The notes under the pieces are model-generated. The model saw nothing but the letters and a program-made list of their open reading frames with translations, made no database searches and had not been told where the DNA came from. 64,000 nt of DNA from Mycolicibacterium xanthum (GTDB lineage: Bacteria > Actinomycetota > Actinomycetes > Mycobacteriales > Mycobacteriaceae), in contig NZ_JAIFZS010000006.1 of NCBI RefSeq assembly GCF_019710635.1, positions 62,001 to 126,000 of the forward strand, given 5' to 3'. Every line of letters begins with the position of its first letter. Position 1 is the first letter of the stretch. Below are positions 18,318 through 27,313 of the stretch, piece after piece. Both the position numbers and the translations under genes were made by a program.

Positions 18318-18587
18318 ATGTCCGGCACCTTCGACGTGGACGCGGGATGGCGGCTGCATCCGCAGGTCGCCCTGCGTCCGGAGCCGTTCGGCGCGCTGCT
18401 CTACCACTTCGGTACCAGGAAGCTGTCCTTCCTGAAGGACCGGACCGTGGTCGGCATCGTCCGTTCGCTGCCGGGGCACAGCAGCGCCCGCGACGCGCTG
18501 CGCGCCGCGGGCGTCGACGACACCGGGAGATACGCCGCAGCCCTCGGCGTGCTCGCCGAATCGCACATGCTGGAGCGCGCGTCGTGA
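18318..18587 (+). CDS. mftB: Mycofactocin chaperone MftB (RRE protein)
   Basis: 89 residues, PqqD-like RiPP recognition element that binds the MftA leader and delivers it to MftC. Visible PqqD-like segment: WRLHPQVALRPEPFGALLYHFGTRKLSFLKD, then a short winged helix ending in LGVLAESHMLERAS. ATG 18318 follows mftA closely; a GTG at 18306 would overlap mftA by 11 nt. It overlaps mftC by 4 nt. Confidence 0.93.
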   Translation: MSGTFDVDAGWRLHPQVALRPEPFGALLYHFGTRKLSFLKDRTVVGIVRSLPGHSSARDALRAAGVDDTGRYAAALGVLAESHMLERAS

Positions 18588-19759
18588 CCACCTTCCTGGA
18601 CCGCCCCAGCGGGGGCACGCTGGTCGACCAGTTCGAGCTCGGGCTCGACGCGCCCATCTGCCTGACCTGGGAGCTGACCTACGCGTGCAACCTGGCCTGC
18701 GTGCACTGCCTGTCCTCCTCGGGCCGGCGCGACCCCCGCGAGTTGAGCACCGAGCAGTGCAAGGCCGTCATCGACGAACTCGAGCGCATGCAGGTCTTCT
18801 ACGTCAATATCGGCGGTGGGGAACCGACCGTGCGCAGCGACTTCTGGGAACTGGTCGACTACGCGACCGCCCACCACGTCGGGGTCAAGTTCTCCACCAA
18901 CGGGGTTCGTATCACGCCCGCGGTCGCCCGGAAGCTGGCCGCCAGCGACTACGTCGACGTCCAGATATCGCTGGACGGGGCCACCGCCGAGGTCAACGAC
19001 GCGGTGCGCGGTGCGGGCTCCTATGACATGGCCGTTCGGGCGCTCGAGAACCTGCGGGCCGCAGGCTTTTCCGACGCGAAGATCTCGGTGGTGGTGACCC
19101 GGCACAATGTGGGCCAACTCGACGAGTTCAAGGCGCTGGCGGATCGCTTCGGGGCGACGCTGCGCATCACCCGGCTGCGGCCATCGGGCCGGGGAGCCGA
19201 CGTGTGGGACGAGTTGCATCCCATCGCGACCCAACAGCGGGCACTCTACGACTGGCTCGTCGCCCACGGTGACGGTGTGCTCACCGGGGATTCGTTCTTC
19301 CATCTCTCGGCCTACGGTCAGTCCCTGCCCGGGCTGAACCTGTGCGGCGCCGGACGGGTGGTCTGCCTGATCGACCCGGTCGGTGACGTCTACGCCTGCC
19401 CGTTCGCGATCCACGACGAGTTCCTGGCCGGAAACGTCACCGCGGATGGCGGATTCACCGAGGTCTGGCGGGGCTCGGAGTTGTTCACCGAGCTGCGCAC
19501 CCCCACCACCGGCGGCGCATGCGCGTCCTGCGCGCATTTCGACGCCTGCCGCGGCGGCTGCATGGCCGCCAAGTTCTTCACCGGCCTTCCGCTGGACGGC
19601 CCGGACCCCGAATGCGTGCAGGGGTACGGCGAATCCGCACTCGCCGGTGATCGTCAGGTACCCAAACCGGCGGTCGACCATTCCCGGTCGCTGCCGCTGA
19701 GAGTGGTCAACCGACCCCGCCGTGCCTGCGACGAGAATCCGTTGGCCGGACTGCAGTAA
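18584..19759 (+). CDS. mftC: Mycofactocin radical SAM maturase MftC
   Basis: 391 residues. Decarboxylates the C-terminal Tyr of MftA and makes the Val-Tyr carbon-carbon bond. Radical SAM cluster Cys35-x3-Cys39-x2-Cys42 (YACNLACVHCLSS) and GGGEPT at about residue 80; SPASM-type auxiliary cluster cysteines in LNLCGAGRVVCLID, YACPF and CASCAHFDACRGGC. GTG start overlapping mftB. Length and motifs are complete. Confidence 0.95.
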   Translation: MTTFLDRPSGGTLVDQFELGLDAPICLTWELTYACNLACVHCLSSSGRRDPRELSTEQCKAVIDELERMQVFYVNIGGGEPTVRSDFWELVDYATAHHVGVKFSTNGVRITPAVARKLAASDYVDVQISLDGATAEVNDAVRGAGSYDMAVRALENLRAAGFSDAKISVVVTRHNVGQLDEFKALADRFGATLRITRLRPSGRGADVWDELHPIATQQRALYDWLVAHGDGVLTGDSFFHLSAYGQSLPGLNLCGAGRVVCLIDPVGDVYACPFAIHDEFLAGNVTADGGFTEVWRGSELFTELRTPTTGGACASCAHFDACRGGCMAAKFFTGLPLDGPDPECVQGYGESALAGDRQVPKPAVDHSRSLPLRVVNRPRRACDENPLAGLQ

Positions 19760-19772
19760 AGGAGTACACATC

Positions 19773-20945
19773 ATGGCCAAGACCGGTTGGTTCGAGACCG
19801 TCGCCGAGGCTCAGCGGCGGGCCCAGAAACGGCTGCCGCCCAGCGTGTACAGCGCGCTGGTGGCGGGCTCGGAGAAGGGCATCACCGTCGGCGACAACCT
19901 GTCGGCGTTCGGCGAGCTCGGTTTCGCGCCGCACGTGGCCGGGCTGTCGGGCAAGCGCGACATGGCGACAACCGTGATGGGACAGTCTATCTCGTTGCCG
20001 GTGCTGATCTCGCCGACGGGCGTGCAGGCCGTGCACCCCGACGGCGAGGTGGCGGTGGCGCGCGCCGCCGCGGCCCGCGGGACCGCGATCGGACTGTCTT
20101 CGTTCGCGAGCAAGCCGATCGAGGAGGTCGCCGCGGCCAACCCGCAGACGTTCTTCCAGATGTACTGGACCGGCGGCCGGGACCGGCTGGTGGCCCGGAT
20201 GGAACGCGCGCGCAGGGCCGGTGCGGTCGGGCTGATCATCACCACGGACTGGTCGTTCTCCAGTGGGCGCGACTGGGGCAGCCCGGCGATCCCGGAGAAG
20301 ATGGACCTGCGGGCGATGCTGAAGTTCGCCCCGGAGGGCATCCGCCGGCCGCGCTGGCTGCTGGAATTCGCCAAGACCGGCAGGGTGCCCGACCTGACCG
20401 CGCCGAACCTCGCCGACGGTGGCGAGGCGCCGACGTTCTTCGGCGCCTACGGCGAGTGGATGCAGACCGACCTACCCACCTGGGAGGACATCGCCTGGCT
20501 GCGCGAACAGTGGGGCGGCCCGTTCATGCTCAAGGGCGTGATGCGCGTCGACGACGCCAAACGGGCGGTCGACGCCGGGGTCAGCGCGATCTCGGTGTCC
20601 AACCACGGTGGCAACAACCTCGACGGCACCCCCGCCCCGATCCGGGCGCTGCCCGCGATCGCCGAGGCGGTGGGCGGCGACATCGAGGTGGTGCTCGACG
20701 GCGGCATCCGCCGCGGCAGCGACGTCGTCAAGGCCGTCGCGCTGGGTGCGCGTGCGGTGATGATCGGCCGGGCCTACCTGTGGGGCCTGGCCGCCGGCGG
20801 ACAGGCCGGAGTCGAGAACGTGCTCGACGTCCTGCGTGGCGGAATCGATTCCGCGCTGCTCGGGCTGGGTCTGTCGTCGGTGCAGGAACTCACCCCGGCC
20901 GACCTGGTCATGCCGGACGGCTTTCGCCGCGACCTGGGCGTCTGA
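19773..20945 (+). CDS. mftD: Mycofactocin system FMN dehydrogenase/oxidase MftD
   Basis: 390 residues. FMN-dependent alpha-hydroxy-acid dehydrogenase family; MftD oxidatively deaminates the cyclised Val-Tyr unit (AHDP) to pre-mycofactocin (PMFT). Family marks: SNHGGNNLDGTPAPIRALP (active-site His), VVLDGGIRRGSDVVKA and GRAYLWGLAAGG. ATG 19773 is preceded by AAAGGAG. The next gene is on the opposite strand, so this locus ends after mftD: the peptidase mftE and glycosyltransferase mftF expected downstream are not here. Confidence 0.93.
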   Translation: MAKTGWFETVAEAQRRAQKRLPPSVYSALVAGSEKGITVGDNLSAFGELGFAPHVAGLSGKRDMATTVMGQSISLPVLISPTGVQAVHPDGEVAVARAAAARGTAIGLSSFASKPIEEVAAANPQTFFQMYWTGGRDRLVARMERARRAGAVGLIITTDWSFSSGRDWGSPAIPEKMDLRAMLKFAPEGIRRPRWLLEFAKTGRVPDLTAPNLADGGEAPTFFGAYGEWMQTDLPTWEDIAWLREQWGGPFMLKGVMRVDDAKRAVDAGVSAISVSNHGGNNLDGTPAPIRALPAIAEAVGGDIEVVLDGGIRRGSDVVKAVALGARAVMIGRAYLWGLAAGGQAGVENVLDVLRGGIDSALLGLGLSSVQELTPADLVMPDGFRRDLGV

Positions 20946-20951
20946 GCCCGG

Positions 20952-22010
20952 TCAGGACTCCGCGGCGAGCACCCGGGCGGCTTCGCGCACCGCGGCGACG
21001 TTGGCCTTGCCCTGCCGGGAACCGGCCAGCTTCGCCGCGATGTGCGCGCCGACGGTGATCGGCTCGTAGGCCAGGCCGGCGTCGTCGTCCAGGAAGCCGG
21101 GCGCGGTGCAGATCACCGCGTCGACGTTGCCGTCGTGGAAGAACGCGGCCGACCGGCGGCGCTTGACGGTGCCGTCGACGATGGGCGGCTTGACCCGGTG
21201 CAGCGTGGACATCCACCGGTCGTTGGTGATGCGGGCGGTCAGGTCGCCGAGGTTGACCAGCAGCGCGCCGTCCAATGGGGCGACATCGTGCCAGCGGGCG
21301 TCGGTGCCCAGCACCTGCAGTCCCGCCACCCGGTCGGCCCACAGCACCGTGACGATGCCGTAGTCGGTGTGCTCGCCCATCCCGGTGAGCTCACCGCCGG
21401 CCGTCATGGTGCCCTCCGGCAGGGCGTAGTTGTTCATCCGCAACACGTCGATCGAATGATCGGTCAACCGGGAGAAATAATCGGGCGCCAGGCCCAGCGC
21501 GGCGCAGAAGATGTCGGTCAGCACCCGGGCCACCCGGCCGGCCTCGGCGAAGTAGTCCAGCACGGCCGGCTGGAATCCGGGCGGCTCGGCGGGCCAGACG
21601 TTGATGCCGTAGTCGGCCTCGTCGAGGTCCAGGTGGGGGAACGAACGCGCCTCGACCCCGACGTTGAACGCCTCGAAGAAGTCGTTCATCCGGTTCGCCG
21701 ACTCCACCCCCAGCGACAGGCTCAGCGATTCGCTCCTGGGCGGGCTGTAGCCGCGGTTGGCGCCGCTCACCCGGTAGGTCCTCTTGGTCTGCTCGGGCAG
21801 GCCGAAGAACCCGTCGATCGCGCCGGCCAGCCCATCGAGGGTCGGCCGGGGGATGCCGTGGCCGAGGATCTGCATGAAACCCACACGGCTGCAGGCATCG
21901 TCGACCGCGCGGGCGACCGCGGCGCGGGCTTCGGCCGCGTAGGTTTCGTCGATGCCGCCGCTCACCCACGGGGTGATGTCGACCGCGGGCACCTCGAACG
22001 TCGCCGTCAT
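20952..22010 (-). CDS. 2-oxoglutarate/Fe(II) oxygenase, isopenicillin N synthase family
   Basis: 352 residues. DIOX_N domain (VPAVDITPW, VGFMQILGHGI) followed by the 2OG-Fe(II) core: iron ligands in GEHTDYG (His-x-Asp) and TLHRV (distal His), and 2OG-binding Arg-x-Ser in KRRRSAAFF. ATG overlaps the stop of the methyltransferase upstream (4 nt), so the two are co-translated. The substrate is unknown. Convergent with mftD, 6 bp apart. Confidence 0.85.
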   Translation of the reverse strand: MTATFEVPAVDITPWVSGGIDETYAAEARAAVARAVDDACSRVGFMQILGHGIPRPTLDGLAGAIDGFFGLPEQTKRTYRVSGANRGYSPPRSESLSLSLGVESANRMNDFFEAFNVGVEARSFPHLDLDEADYGINVWPAEPPGFQPAVLDYFAEAGRVARVLTDIFCAALGLAPDYFSRLTDHSIDVLRMNNYALPEGTMTAGGELTGMGEHTDYGIVTVLWADRVAGLQVLGTDARWHDVAPLDGALLVNLGDLTARITNDRWMSTLHRVKPPIVDGTVKRRRSAAFFHDGNVDAVICTAPGFLDDDAGLAYEPITVGAHIAAKLAGSRQGKANVAAVREAARVLAAES

Positions 22011-22693
22011 GGGCTCTTGTGCGCCGAGAGCAGGAACGCCGGGAACTTGAGCCGGCCCTTGTCGTCGCGCTCGTGCGGCGGAACCGGGAACGGCGACCCC
22101 GCGGCGGGCACGTTGGCGTGGATGAACGCCGGGCGGACGTCATCGATCTGCCAGTACCGGCCGACCACCGCCCGCAGCTCGGCCTCGTCGACCTCGTTGG
22201 GCTGGTGCGTGGCATCGGCGGCGAACGCCCCGCGCGCGAACACCAGGATGTAGTACGCGGCCCCGGGTGCCGCGGCGCGCAGCACCGAGCGCTGGTAGTC
22301 GTCGCGCGCCTCGACGGGCAGGGAATGGAACAGCGTGGAGTCGATGATGGTGTCGAAGCGTCCGTCGAAACCCGTGAACGTGGTGATGTCGTCCTGCACG
22401 AACGTCGCCGTGGTCAGGCCGCGTTCGGCCGCGGCCCGGCGGGCCGCGGCGACCGCCGTCGGGGTCAGCTCGATGCCGACCACGGGGTATCCGTCGGCGG
22501 CCAGCGCCAGCGACAATTCGGCGTACCCGCATCCGGCGTCGAGCACCTCGCCGCGCACGTTGCCTTCCCGGATCAGCGCGGCCAGCTCCGGCTGGGGCTC
22601 ACCGATGTTCCACGGCGGCGCTCCCTCGAAGCCGGCCTCCCCGCGGTAGGCATCGTCCCAGTCCATCGCGTCGAGATCGTCGGGGTCGCTCAT
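22007..22693 (-). CDS. Class I SAM-dependent methyltransferase (Rv3699-like)
   Basis: 228 residues. SAM motif GEVLDAGCGYAELSLALAADG near residues 48-68 and acidic second strand VVGIELTPTA, then DSTLFHSLP. In M. tuberculosis the similar gene Rv3699 sits next to egtE (recalled); here the mno-mft block lies between. Substrate unknown; grouping with the downstream oxygenase suggests a shared small-molecule pathway. Thirty bases separate it from the GCS2-type gene upstream. Confidence 0.8.
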   Translation of the reverse strand: MSDPDDLDAMDWDDAYRGEAGFEGAPPWNIGEPQPELAALIREGNVRGEVLDAGCGYAELSLALAADGYPVVGIELTPTAVAAARRAAAERGLTTATFVQDDITTFTGFDGRFDTIIDSTLFHSLPVEARDDYQRSVLRAAAPGAAYYILVFARGAFAADATHQPNEVDEAELRAVVGRYWQIDDVRPAFIHANVPAAGSPFPVPPHERDDKGRLKFPAFLLSAHKSP

Positions 22694-22723
22694 CCTCCCG
22701 ACGGTACGCCGGCCCGGCCTGCC

Positions 22724-24214
22724 TCAGCGCGGCAGTTCCCAGCTGTGCACCGGGGCGTTGGTGTGCATGCCTTCGCAGTAGCGCCGCAGCATCTCGGCCA
22801 GCGCGTCGGGCCGGCTCATGCCCCGGTCCTGCAGCGCCGACACGGTGGCCGCCTGCCACGCCGCGCCGTTGCGCCCGGTCTTGGCGCGGCCCTCGATGAC
22901 CCCCAGATAGCGGTCGCGGACCTCGGCGGCGACCTCCCAACGCCGCAGTCCCTCGTCGGCCAGCGGCAGCAGCTCGCGCAGCACCAACTCGTCGGGTGTG
23001 ACCTCGCCCAGACCGGGCCAATACAGCCGCGCGTCCATCCCGTGCCGGGCGGCATGCCGGAAATTCGCTTCCGCGGCAGCGAAACTCATCTTCGTCCACA
23101 GCGGGCGATCTTCTTCGGACAGGGCGCGCAGGGTGCCGTAGTAGAACGCCGAGTTGGCCATCATGTCCAGCACGGTCGGTCCGGCGGGCAGTACCCGGTT
23201 CTCCACCCGCAGGTGCGGCCGGCCGACCCCGTCCTGTTCCACGACGTCGTAGACCGGCCGGTTCCACCGGTAGATGGTGCCGTTGTGCAGGCGCAGCTCC
23301 GAGAGCAACGGGGTGCGCCCGTCGGCCAGCTCGGCGACCGGATCCTCGTCGGAGAGCTCGGGCAGCAGCGACGGGAAATAGCGGACGTTCTCCTCGAAGA
23401 GATCGAAGATCGACGTGATCCAGCGTTCGCCGAACCAGACCCGGGGCCGCACGCCCTGCGTCTTGAGTTCGTCGGGGCGGGTGTCGGTGGCCTGGGCGAA
23501 CAACTCGATGCGGGTCTCGGCCCACAGCTGGTGGCCGAGGAAGAACGGCGAGTTGGCGCCCAGCGCGAGCTGTGGGCCGGCCAGCACCTGCGCGGCATTC
23601 CAGTTGTTGGCGAAGTCGGCAGGCGACACCTGCAGATGCAATTGCATACTCGTGCAGGCGGATTCGGGTGCGATCGTGGCGGCCTGCAGGCTGAGGCGCT
23701 CCGGGCCGGTGATGTCGATCATGATGTCCTCGCCGCGGGCGGTGAAGATCGAGTCGTTGAGTGCCTGATAGCGGGTGGACTGGCTCATCCAGCTGCCCGA
23801 CAGGTGCTCGGGCATCAGCGTCGGCAGGATCCCGATCATCACGATGTGGGCGCCGTCGGTGCTCGCCTTGGCCTCGGCGGCGTTCAGGCTCGCGCGCACG
23901 TCGTCCTCGAGTTCCAGCGCCGCGCGGCCGGGCAGCCGTCGCGGCGGAACGTTGAATTCGATGTTGTAGGCGCCCAGTTCGGTCTGATACGCCGGATCGG
24001 CGATCGCTTCGAGGACCTCGGAGTTGTTCATCGCCGGCTGGTAGTCGGCGTCGACCAGGTTGCACTCGATCTCCATCCCGGTCAGCGGCTTCTCGAAATC
24101 GAAGCTGGACTGGGTCAGCATGGTCTCGAAGACATCGAGGCACAGCTGCACCTTGCGCCGGTAGTCGCGCCGTTGCGCGCGGCTGAACGTGGCTTGCTTG
24201 AGTTCCTCGCCCAC
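22724..24214 (-). CDS. Glutamate-cysteine ligase family (GCS2) protein, Rv3698-like
   Basis: About 496 residues from GTG 24214. ATP-grasp-like carboxylate-amine ligase family: LTGMEIECNLVDADYQP at the N-terminus corresponds to the metal/ATP-binding GxExE region, GAYNIEFNVPPR and LHLQVSP follow, and HAARHGMDARLYWPG lies near the C-terminus. Homologues are called glutamate-cysteine ligase but the activity of this actinobacterial subgroup is not established to my knowledge; EgtA already supplies gamma-glutamylcysteine. It heads a minus-strand run with two methyltransferases and an oxygenase. The frame extends 87 nt further upstream but without family sequence. Confidence 0.75.
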   Translation of the reverse strand: MGEELKQATFSRAQRRDYRRKVQLCLDVFETMLTQSSFDFEKPLTGMEIECNLVDADYQPAMNNSEVLEAIADPAYQTELGAYNIEFNVPPRRLPGRAALELEDDVRASLNAAEAKASTDGAHIVMIGILPTLMPEHLSGSWMSQSTRYQALNDSIFTARGEDIMIDITGPERLSLQAATIAPESACTSMQLHLQVSPADFANNWNAAQVLAGPQLALGANSPFFLGHQLWAETRIELFAQATDTRPDELKTQGVRPRVWFGERWITSIFDLFEENVRYFPSLLPELSDEDPVAELADGRTPLLSELRLHNGTIYRWNRPVYDVVEQDGVGRPHLRVENRVLPAGPTVLDMMANSAFYYGTLRALSEEDRPLWTKMSFAAAEANFRHAARHGMDARLYWPGLGEVTPDELVLRELLPLADEGLRRWEVAAEVRDRYLGVIEGRAKTGRNGAAWQAATVSALQDRGMSRPDALAEMLRRYCEGMHTNAPVHSWELPR

Positions 24215-24254
24215 ACCGTCATTGTGGCGGCAGAGGCGGCGATTCCGCGTCCGA

Positions 24255-25055
24255 TTACCCGTGCCGGCCGGCCACCGCGACCTGCGGGCCGAACAGTCCA
24301 CCGCTCAACCGCACCTCGATCGCCGGGTCGGCCGCGGCCGCCAGGGCGCGCAGCGCCGACGGGCTGTAGGCGCGCAACGAGCTGATCACCCCGTCGTGCA
24401 CGAACGGCACCACCGGGGCCAACGGCAGCACCGTGGCCAGCCGCAGCAGGTGCAGCGGTGCGGGCGGCCGCGGCAGGTCGATCACGAGCAGCTTGTCGGC
24501 GGCGCGGGTGCCCTCGGCGAGCACCCGGGCCGCCGCCACGGGCGGCAGGTGGTGCAACGACAGCGCGATCACCGCGAGGTCGAACTCACCGTCGGCGGCG
24601 TCGAGGTCGGTGGCGTCCATCCGCCGCACCTTGGCGCGCGGATGGCCACCGAGCTCGCCTGCGGCGATCGCGGCGACCGAGGACGGCTCGACATCGGTCA
24701 CCGTGACCCGGGCGCTCGGATGCCACTCCAGCAGCTTGGCCGACAGCTTGCCGTGCCCGGCGCCGAGTTCGAGGATCTTCGGGTCGGCGACGTCGGCGAC
24801 TTCGTCGAGGGCGAGTTTCGCGAACCGCTCATGGTTGCCGAACACCTCGCCGGTCCACTCCAGCGCGCGGATGACGCTGCGCTTGCGCGCCTCGAGGGCA
24901 GCGTCGCCGGTGGAGTCGCGATCGAGGTACTCGGTGAGCCCGGTCTGCAGCAGCCGGTCCAGACATGACGCGTCCGGCCCGCCGCGCGGCATCGCGGCGA
25001 TGCCGGTGCCGGCGTCGCCGGCGGTCATGTCGGTGTCGGTTGCCACGTGGTCCAT
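24255..25055 (-). CDS. Class I SAM-dependent methyltransferase
   Basis: About 266 residues. SAM motif [37 protein letters not shown], and [13 protein letters not shown]. The C-terminal part ([30 protein letters not shown]) is hydrophobic and may touch membrane or a lipid. Start uncertain: ATG 25058, 25055, GTG 25046 or ATG 25028; no clear binding site for any, suggesting leaderless expression. The first two place it within 10 bp of the divergent glpK start, so promoters of the two genes must overlap coding sequence. Confidence 0.72.
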   Translation of the reverse strand: MDHVATDTDMTAGDAGTGIAAMPRGGPDASCLDRLLQTGLTEYLDRDSTGDAALEARKRSVIRALEWTGEVFGNHERFAKLALDEVADVADPKILELGAGHGKLSAKLLEWHPSARVTVTDVEPSSVAAIAAGELGGHPRAKVRRMDATDLDAADGEFDLAVIALSLHHLPPVAAARVLAEGTRAADKLLVIDLPRPPAPLHLLRLATVLPLAPVVPFVHDGVISSLRAYSPSALRALAAAADPAIEVRLSGGLFGPQVAVAGRHG

Positions 25056-25064
25056 CATGGACGA

Positions 25065-26585
25065 ATGCCGGCCGATTTCGTCGCAGCCATCGATCAGGGC
25101 ACCACCAGCACCCGGTGCATGATCTTCGACCACGACGGCGCCGAGGTCGGCCGTCACCAGCTCGAACACGAGCAGATCCTGCCCAGGGCGGGCTGGGTGG
25201 AGCACAACCCGGTCGAGATCTGGGAGCGCACCGTGTCGGCGGTCATGACGGCGCTGAACACCACCAGGCTCGGTGCCGGTGACCTCGCCGCACTGGGCAT
25301 CACCAACCAGCGCGAGACCACGCTGGTGTGGAACCGCCGCACCGGCCGGCCGTACTACAACGCCATCGTCTGGCAGGACACCCGCACCGACCGGATCGCC
25401 GCCGCACTGGACCGCGACGGTCGCGGCGACGTCATCCGGCACAAGGCGGGGCTGCCGCCGGCGACCTACTTCTCCGGCGGAAAGCTGCAGTGGCTGCTGG
25501 AGAACGTCGACGGGCTGCGGGCCGATGCGGAGCGCGGCGATGCGCTGTTCGGCACCGCCGACAGCTGGGTGGTGTGGAACCTCACCGGCGGTCCGCAGGG
25601 CGGCGTGCACGTCACCGACGTCACCAACGCCAGCCGCACCATGCTGATGAATCTCGAGACGCTGGACTGGGACGACGAGCTGCTGTCGTTCTTTTCGGTT
25701 CCGCGGGCGATGCTGCCCGAGATCAGGCCGTCGTCGTCGCCGGATCCGTACGGGTTGACCCACCCGGCGGGACCACTCGACCACGAGGTACCGCTGACCG
25801 GGATCGTCGGCGATCAGCAGGCCGCGATGATCGGCCAGGTCTGCCTGACCGCCGGCGAGGCCAAGAACACCTACGGCACCGGCAACTTCCTGCTGCTGAA
25901 CACCGGCGAGGACATCGTGCGCTCGCGCCACGGGCTGCTGACCACGGTGTGTTATCAGTTCGGTTCGGCCAAGCCGGTCTACGCGCTGGAGGGCTCGATC
26001 GCGGTGACCGGTTCGGCCGTGCAGTGGCTGCGCGACCAGCTCGGCATCATCAGCGGAGCCGCGCAGAGCGAGGCGCTGGCGCGTCAGGTCGACGACAACG
26101 GCGGGGTGTATTTCGTGCCCGCCTTCTCCGGGCTGTTCGCACCGTACTGGCGTTCCGACGCGCGCGGCGCGATCGTCGGGTTGTCCCGGTTCAACACCAA
26201 CGCGCACCTGGCCCGGGCGACGCTGGAGGCGATCTGCTATCAGAGCCGCGACGTCGTCGACGCGATGGAAGCCGATTCCGGTGTGCATCTCGAGGTGCTC
26301 AAGGTCGACGGCGGCATCACCGTCAACGATCTGTGCATGCAGATCCAGTCCGACGTGCTCGGCGTCGACGTGGTGCGTCCGGTGGTGGCCGAGACCACCG
26401 CGCTGGGCGCCGCCTACGCGGCCGGGCTCGGTGTCGGGTTCTGGGACGGCCCCGACGAGCTGCGGACCAACTGGCAGGAGGGCAAGCGCTGGACGCCGAA
26501 CTGGTCGCAGCAGCAGCGCACGGCCGGGTATGCGGGGTGGCAGAAGGCCGTGCAGCGCACGCTGGACTGGGTGGACGTCGAGTGA
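25065..26585 (+). CDS. glpK: Glycerol kinase
   Basis: 506 residues. Phosphorylates glycerol to glycerol 3-phosphate. FGGY kinase marks: [15 protein letters not shown] at the N-terminus, [19 protein letters not shown], and the C-terminal [22 protein letters not shown] and [16 protein letters not shown]. Its TGA overlaps the ATG of the lasso peptide B gene, so glpK and the lasso genes could share a transcript. The gene corresponds to Rv3696c by recalled synteny. Confidence 0.95.
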   Translation: MPADFVAAIDQGTTSTRCMIFDHDGAEVGRHQLEHEQILPRAGWVEHNPVEIWERTVSAVMTALNTTRLGAGDLAALGITNQRETTLVWNRRTGRPYYNAIVWQDTRTDRIAAALDRDGRGDVIRHKAGLPPATYFSGGKLQWLLENVDGLRADAERGDALFGTADSWVVWNLTGGPQGGVHVTDVTNASRTMLMNLETLDWDDELLSFFSVPRAMLPEIRPSSSPDPYGLTHPAGPLDHEVPLTGIVGDQQAAMIGQVCLTAGEAKNTYGTGNFLLLNTGEDIVRSRHGLLTTVCYQFGSAKPVYALEGSIAVTGSAVQWLRDQLGIISGAAQSEALARQVDDNGGVYFVPAFSGLFAPYWRSDARGAIVGLSRFNTNAHLARATLEAICYQSRDVVDAMEADSGVHLEVLKVDGGITVNDLCMQIQSDVLGVDVVRPVVAETTALGAAYAAGLGVGFWDGPDELRTNWQEGKRWTPNWSQQQRTAGYAGWQKAVQRTLDWVDVE

Positions 26586-27313
26586 TGGCCTGGGTAGACC
26601 CGTCGCGGCACGGACCCGGCGAATCGGTGCTGGCGAAGCAGTGGTTCGTCAGTCCGCACGCCGCCACAGCGGTCGTCGAGGAGCATCTCGTGCTCCTCGA
26701 TTTGTGGGCCGGTGAGTACTCGGTGTTCGATCGGGTCGCCACACGTTTCTGGGTGCATTCGACCTCACCCTGGCCCAGCCGGATCTCCGCTGAAGAGCTG
26801 GCCGACCAGTTGGGCGCACCGCGCACGGTGATCGAGCAGGATGCGGCACTGTTCATCGCCGAGCAGATCCAGGCCGGTTGGCTGCAAGCCCGTCCGTCGC
26901 AGCCGGCGGCTGCGACCCCGGACACCGTGCCACGGTCCCGACCGTCGATTGCGGCGGCGTGGAAAGCGCGGCTACGCGCCGATCGGCTCCTCAAGCGCGG
27001 ATTCTGGCCGGCCTACGACGCGCTGGTCCGGCCCATCGCTGTGGAGGCATCCCCTCGTGTGCCGATCGATGTCGCTGTGGCCAAGTTTGCCGCGGCCGAG
27101 AATCTCTACCCGAGCCGTGATGCACCGATGGACTGCTTACCACGCTCGATGGCCCTCGCCCGATTTCTGCGATGCGCCGGATGGCCTGCGGAACACGTGC
27201 TGGGAGTTCGGCTCTATCCGTTCGAAGCTCACGCGTGGGTGGAACTGCAGCGAACTCCGATTCATGACCGTACCGACGTCGGCGGCGTGTACACGGTGAT
27301 CAACCGGCGATGA
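26585..27313 (+). CDS. Lasso peptide B protein: fused leader-binding (RRE) and leader peptidase
   Basis: 242 residues. Residues about 15-105 are a PqqD-like RiPP recognition domain (VVEEHLVLLDLWAGEYSVFD, then a winged helix up to AEQIQAGWL). Residues about 150-242 are the transglutaminase-like lasso peptidase with Cys184 (MDCLPRSMALARFLR), His216 (YPFEAHAWVEL) and Asp228 (IHD). Actinobacterial lasso loci usually split these into B1 and B2; here both are in one chain. The function is to bind the precursor leader and cut after Thr-Gly. The gene starts on the last base of glpK's stop codon and overlaps the cyclase gene by 4 nt. GC content falls visibly from about here. Confidence 0.9.
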   Translation: MAWVDPSRHGPGESVLAKQWFVSPHAATAVVEEHLVLLDLWAGEYSVFDRVATRFWVHSTSPWPSRISAEELADQLGAPRTVIEQDAALFIAEQIQAGWLQARPSQPAAATPDTVPRSRPSIAAAWKARLRADRLLKRGFWPAYDALVRPIAVEASPRVPIDVAVAKFAAAENLYPSRDAPMDCLPRSMALARFLRCAGWPAEHVLGVRLYPFEAHAWVELQRTPIHDRTDVGGVYTVINRR

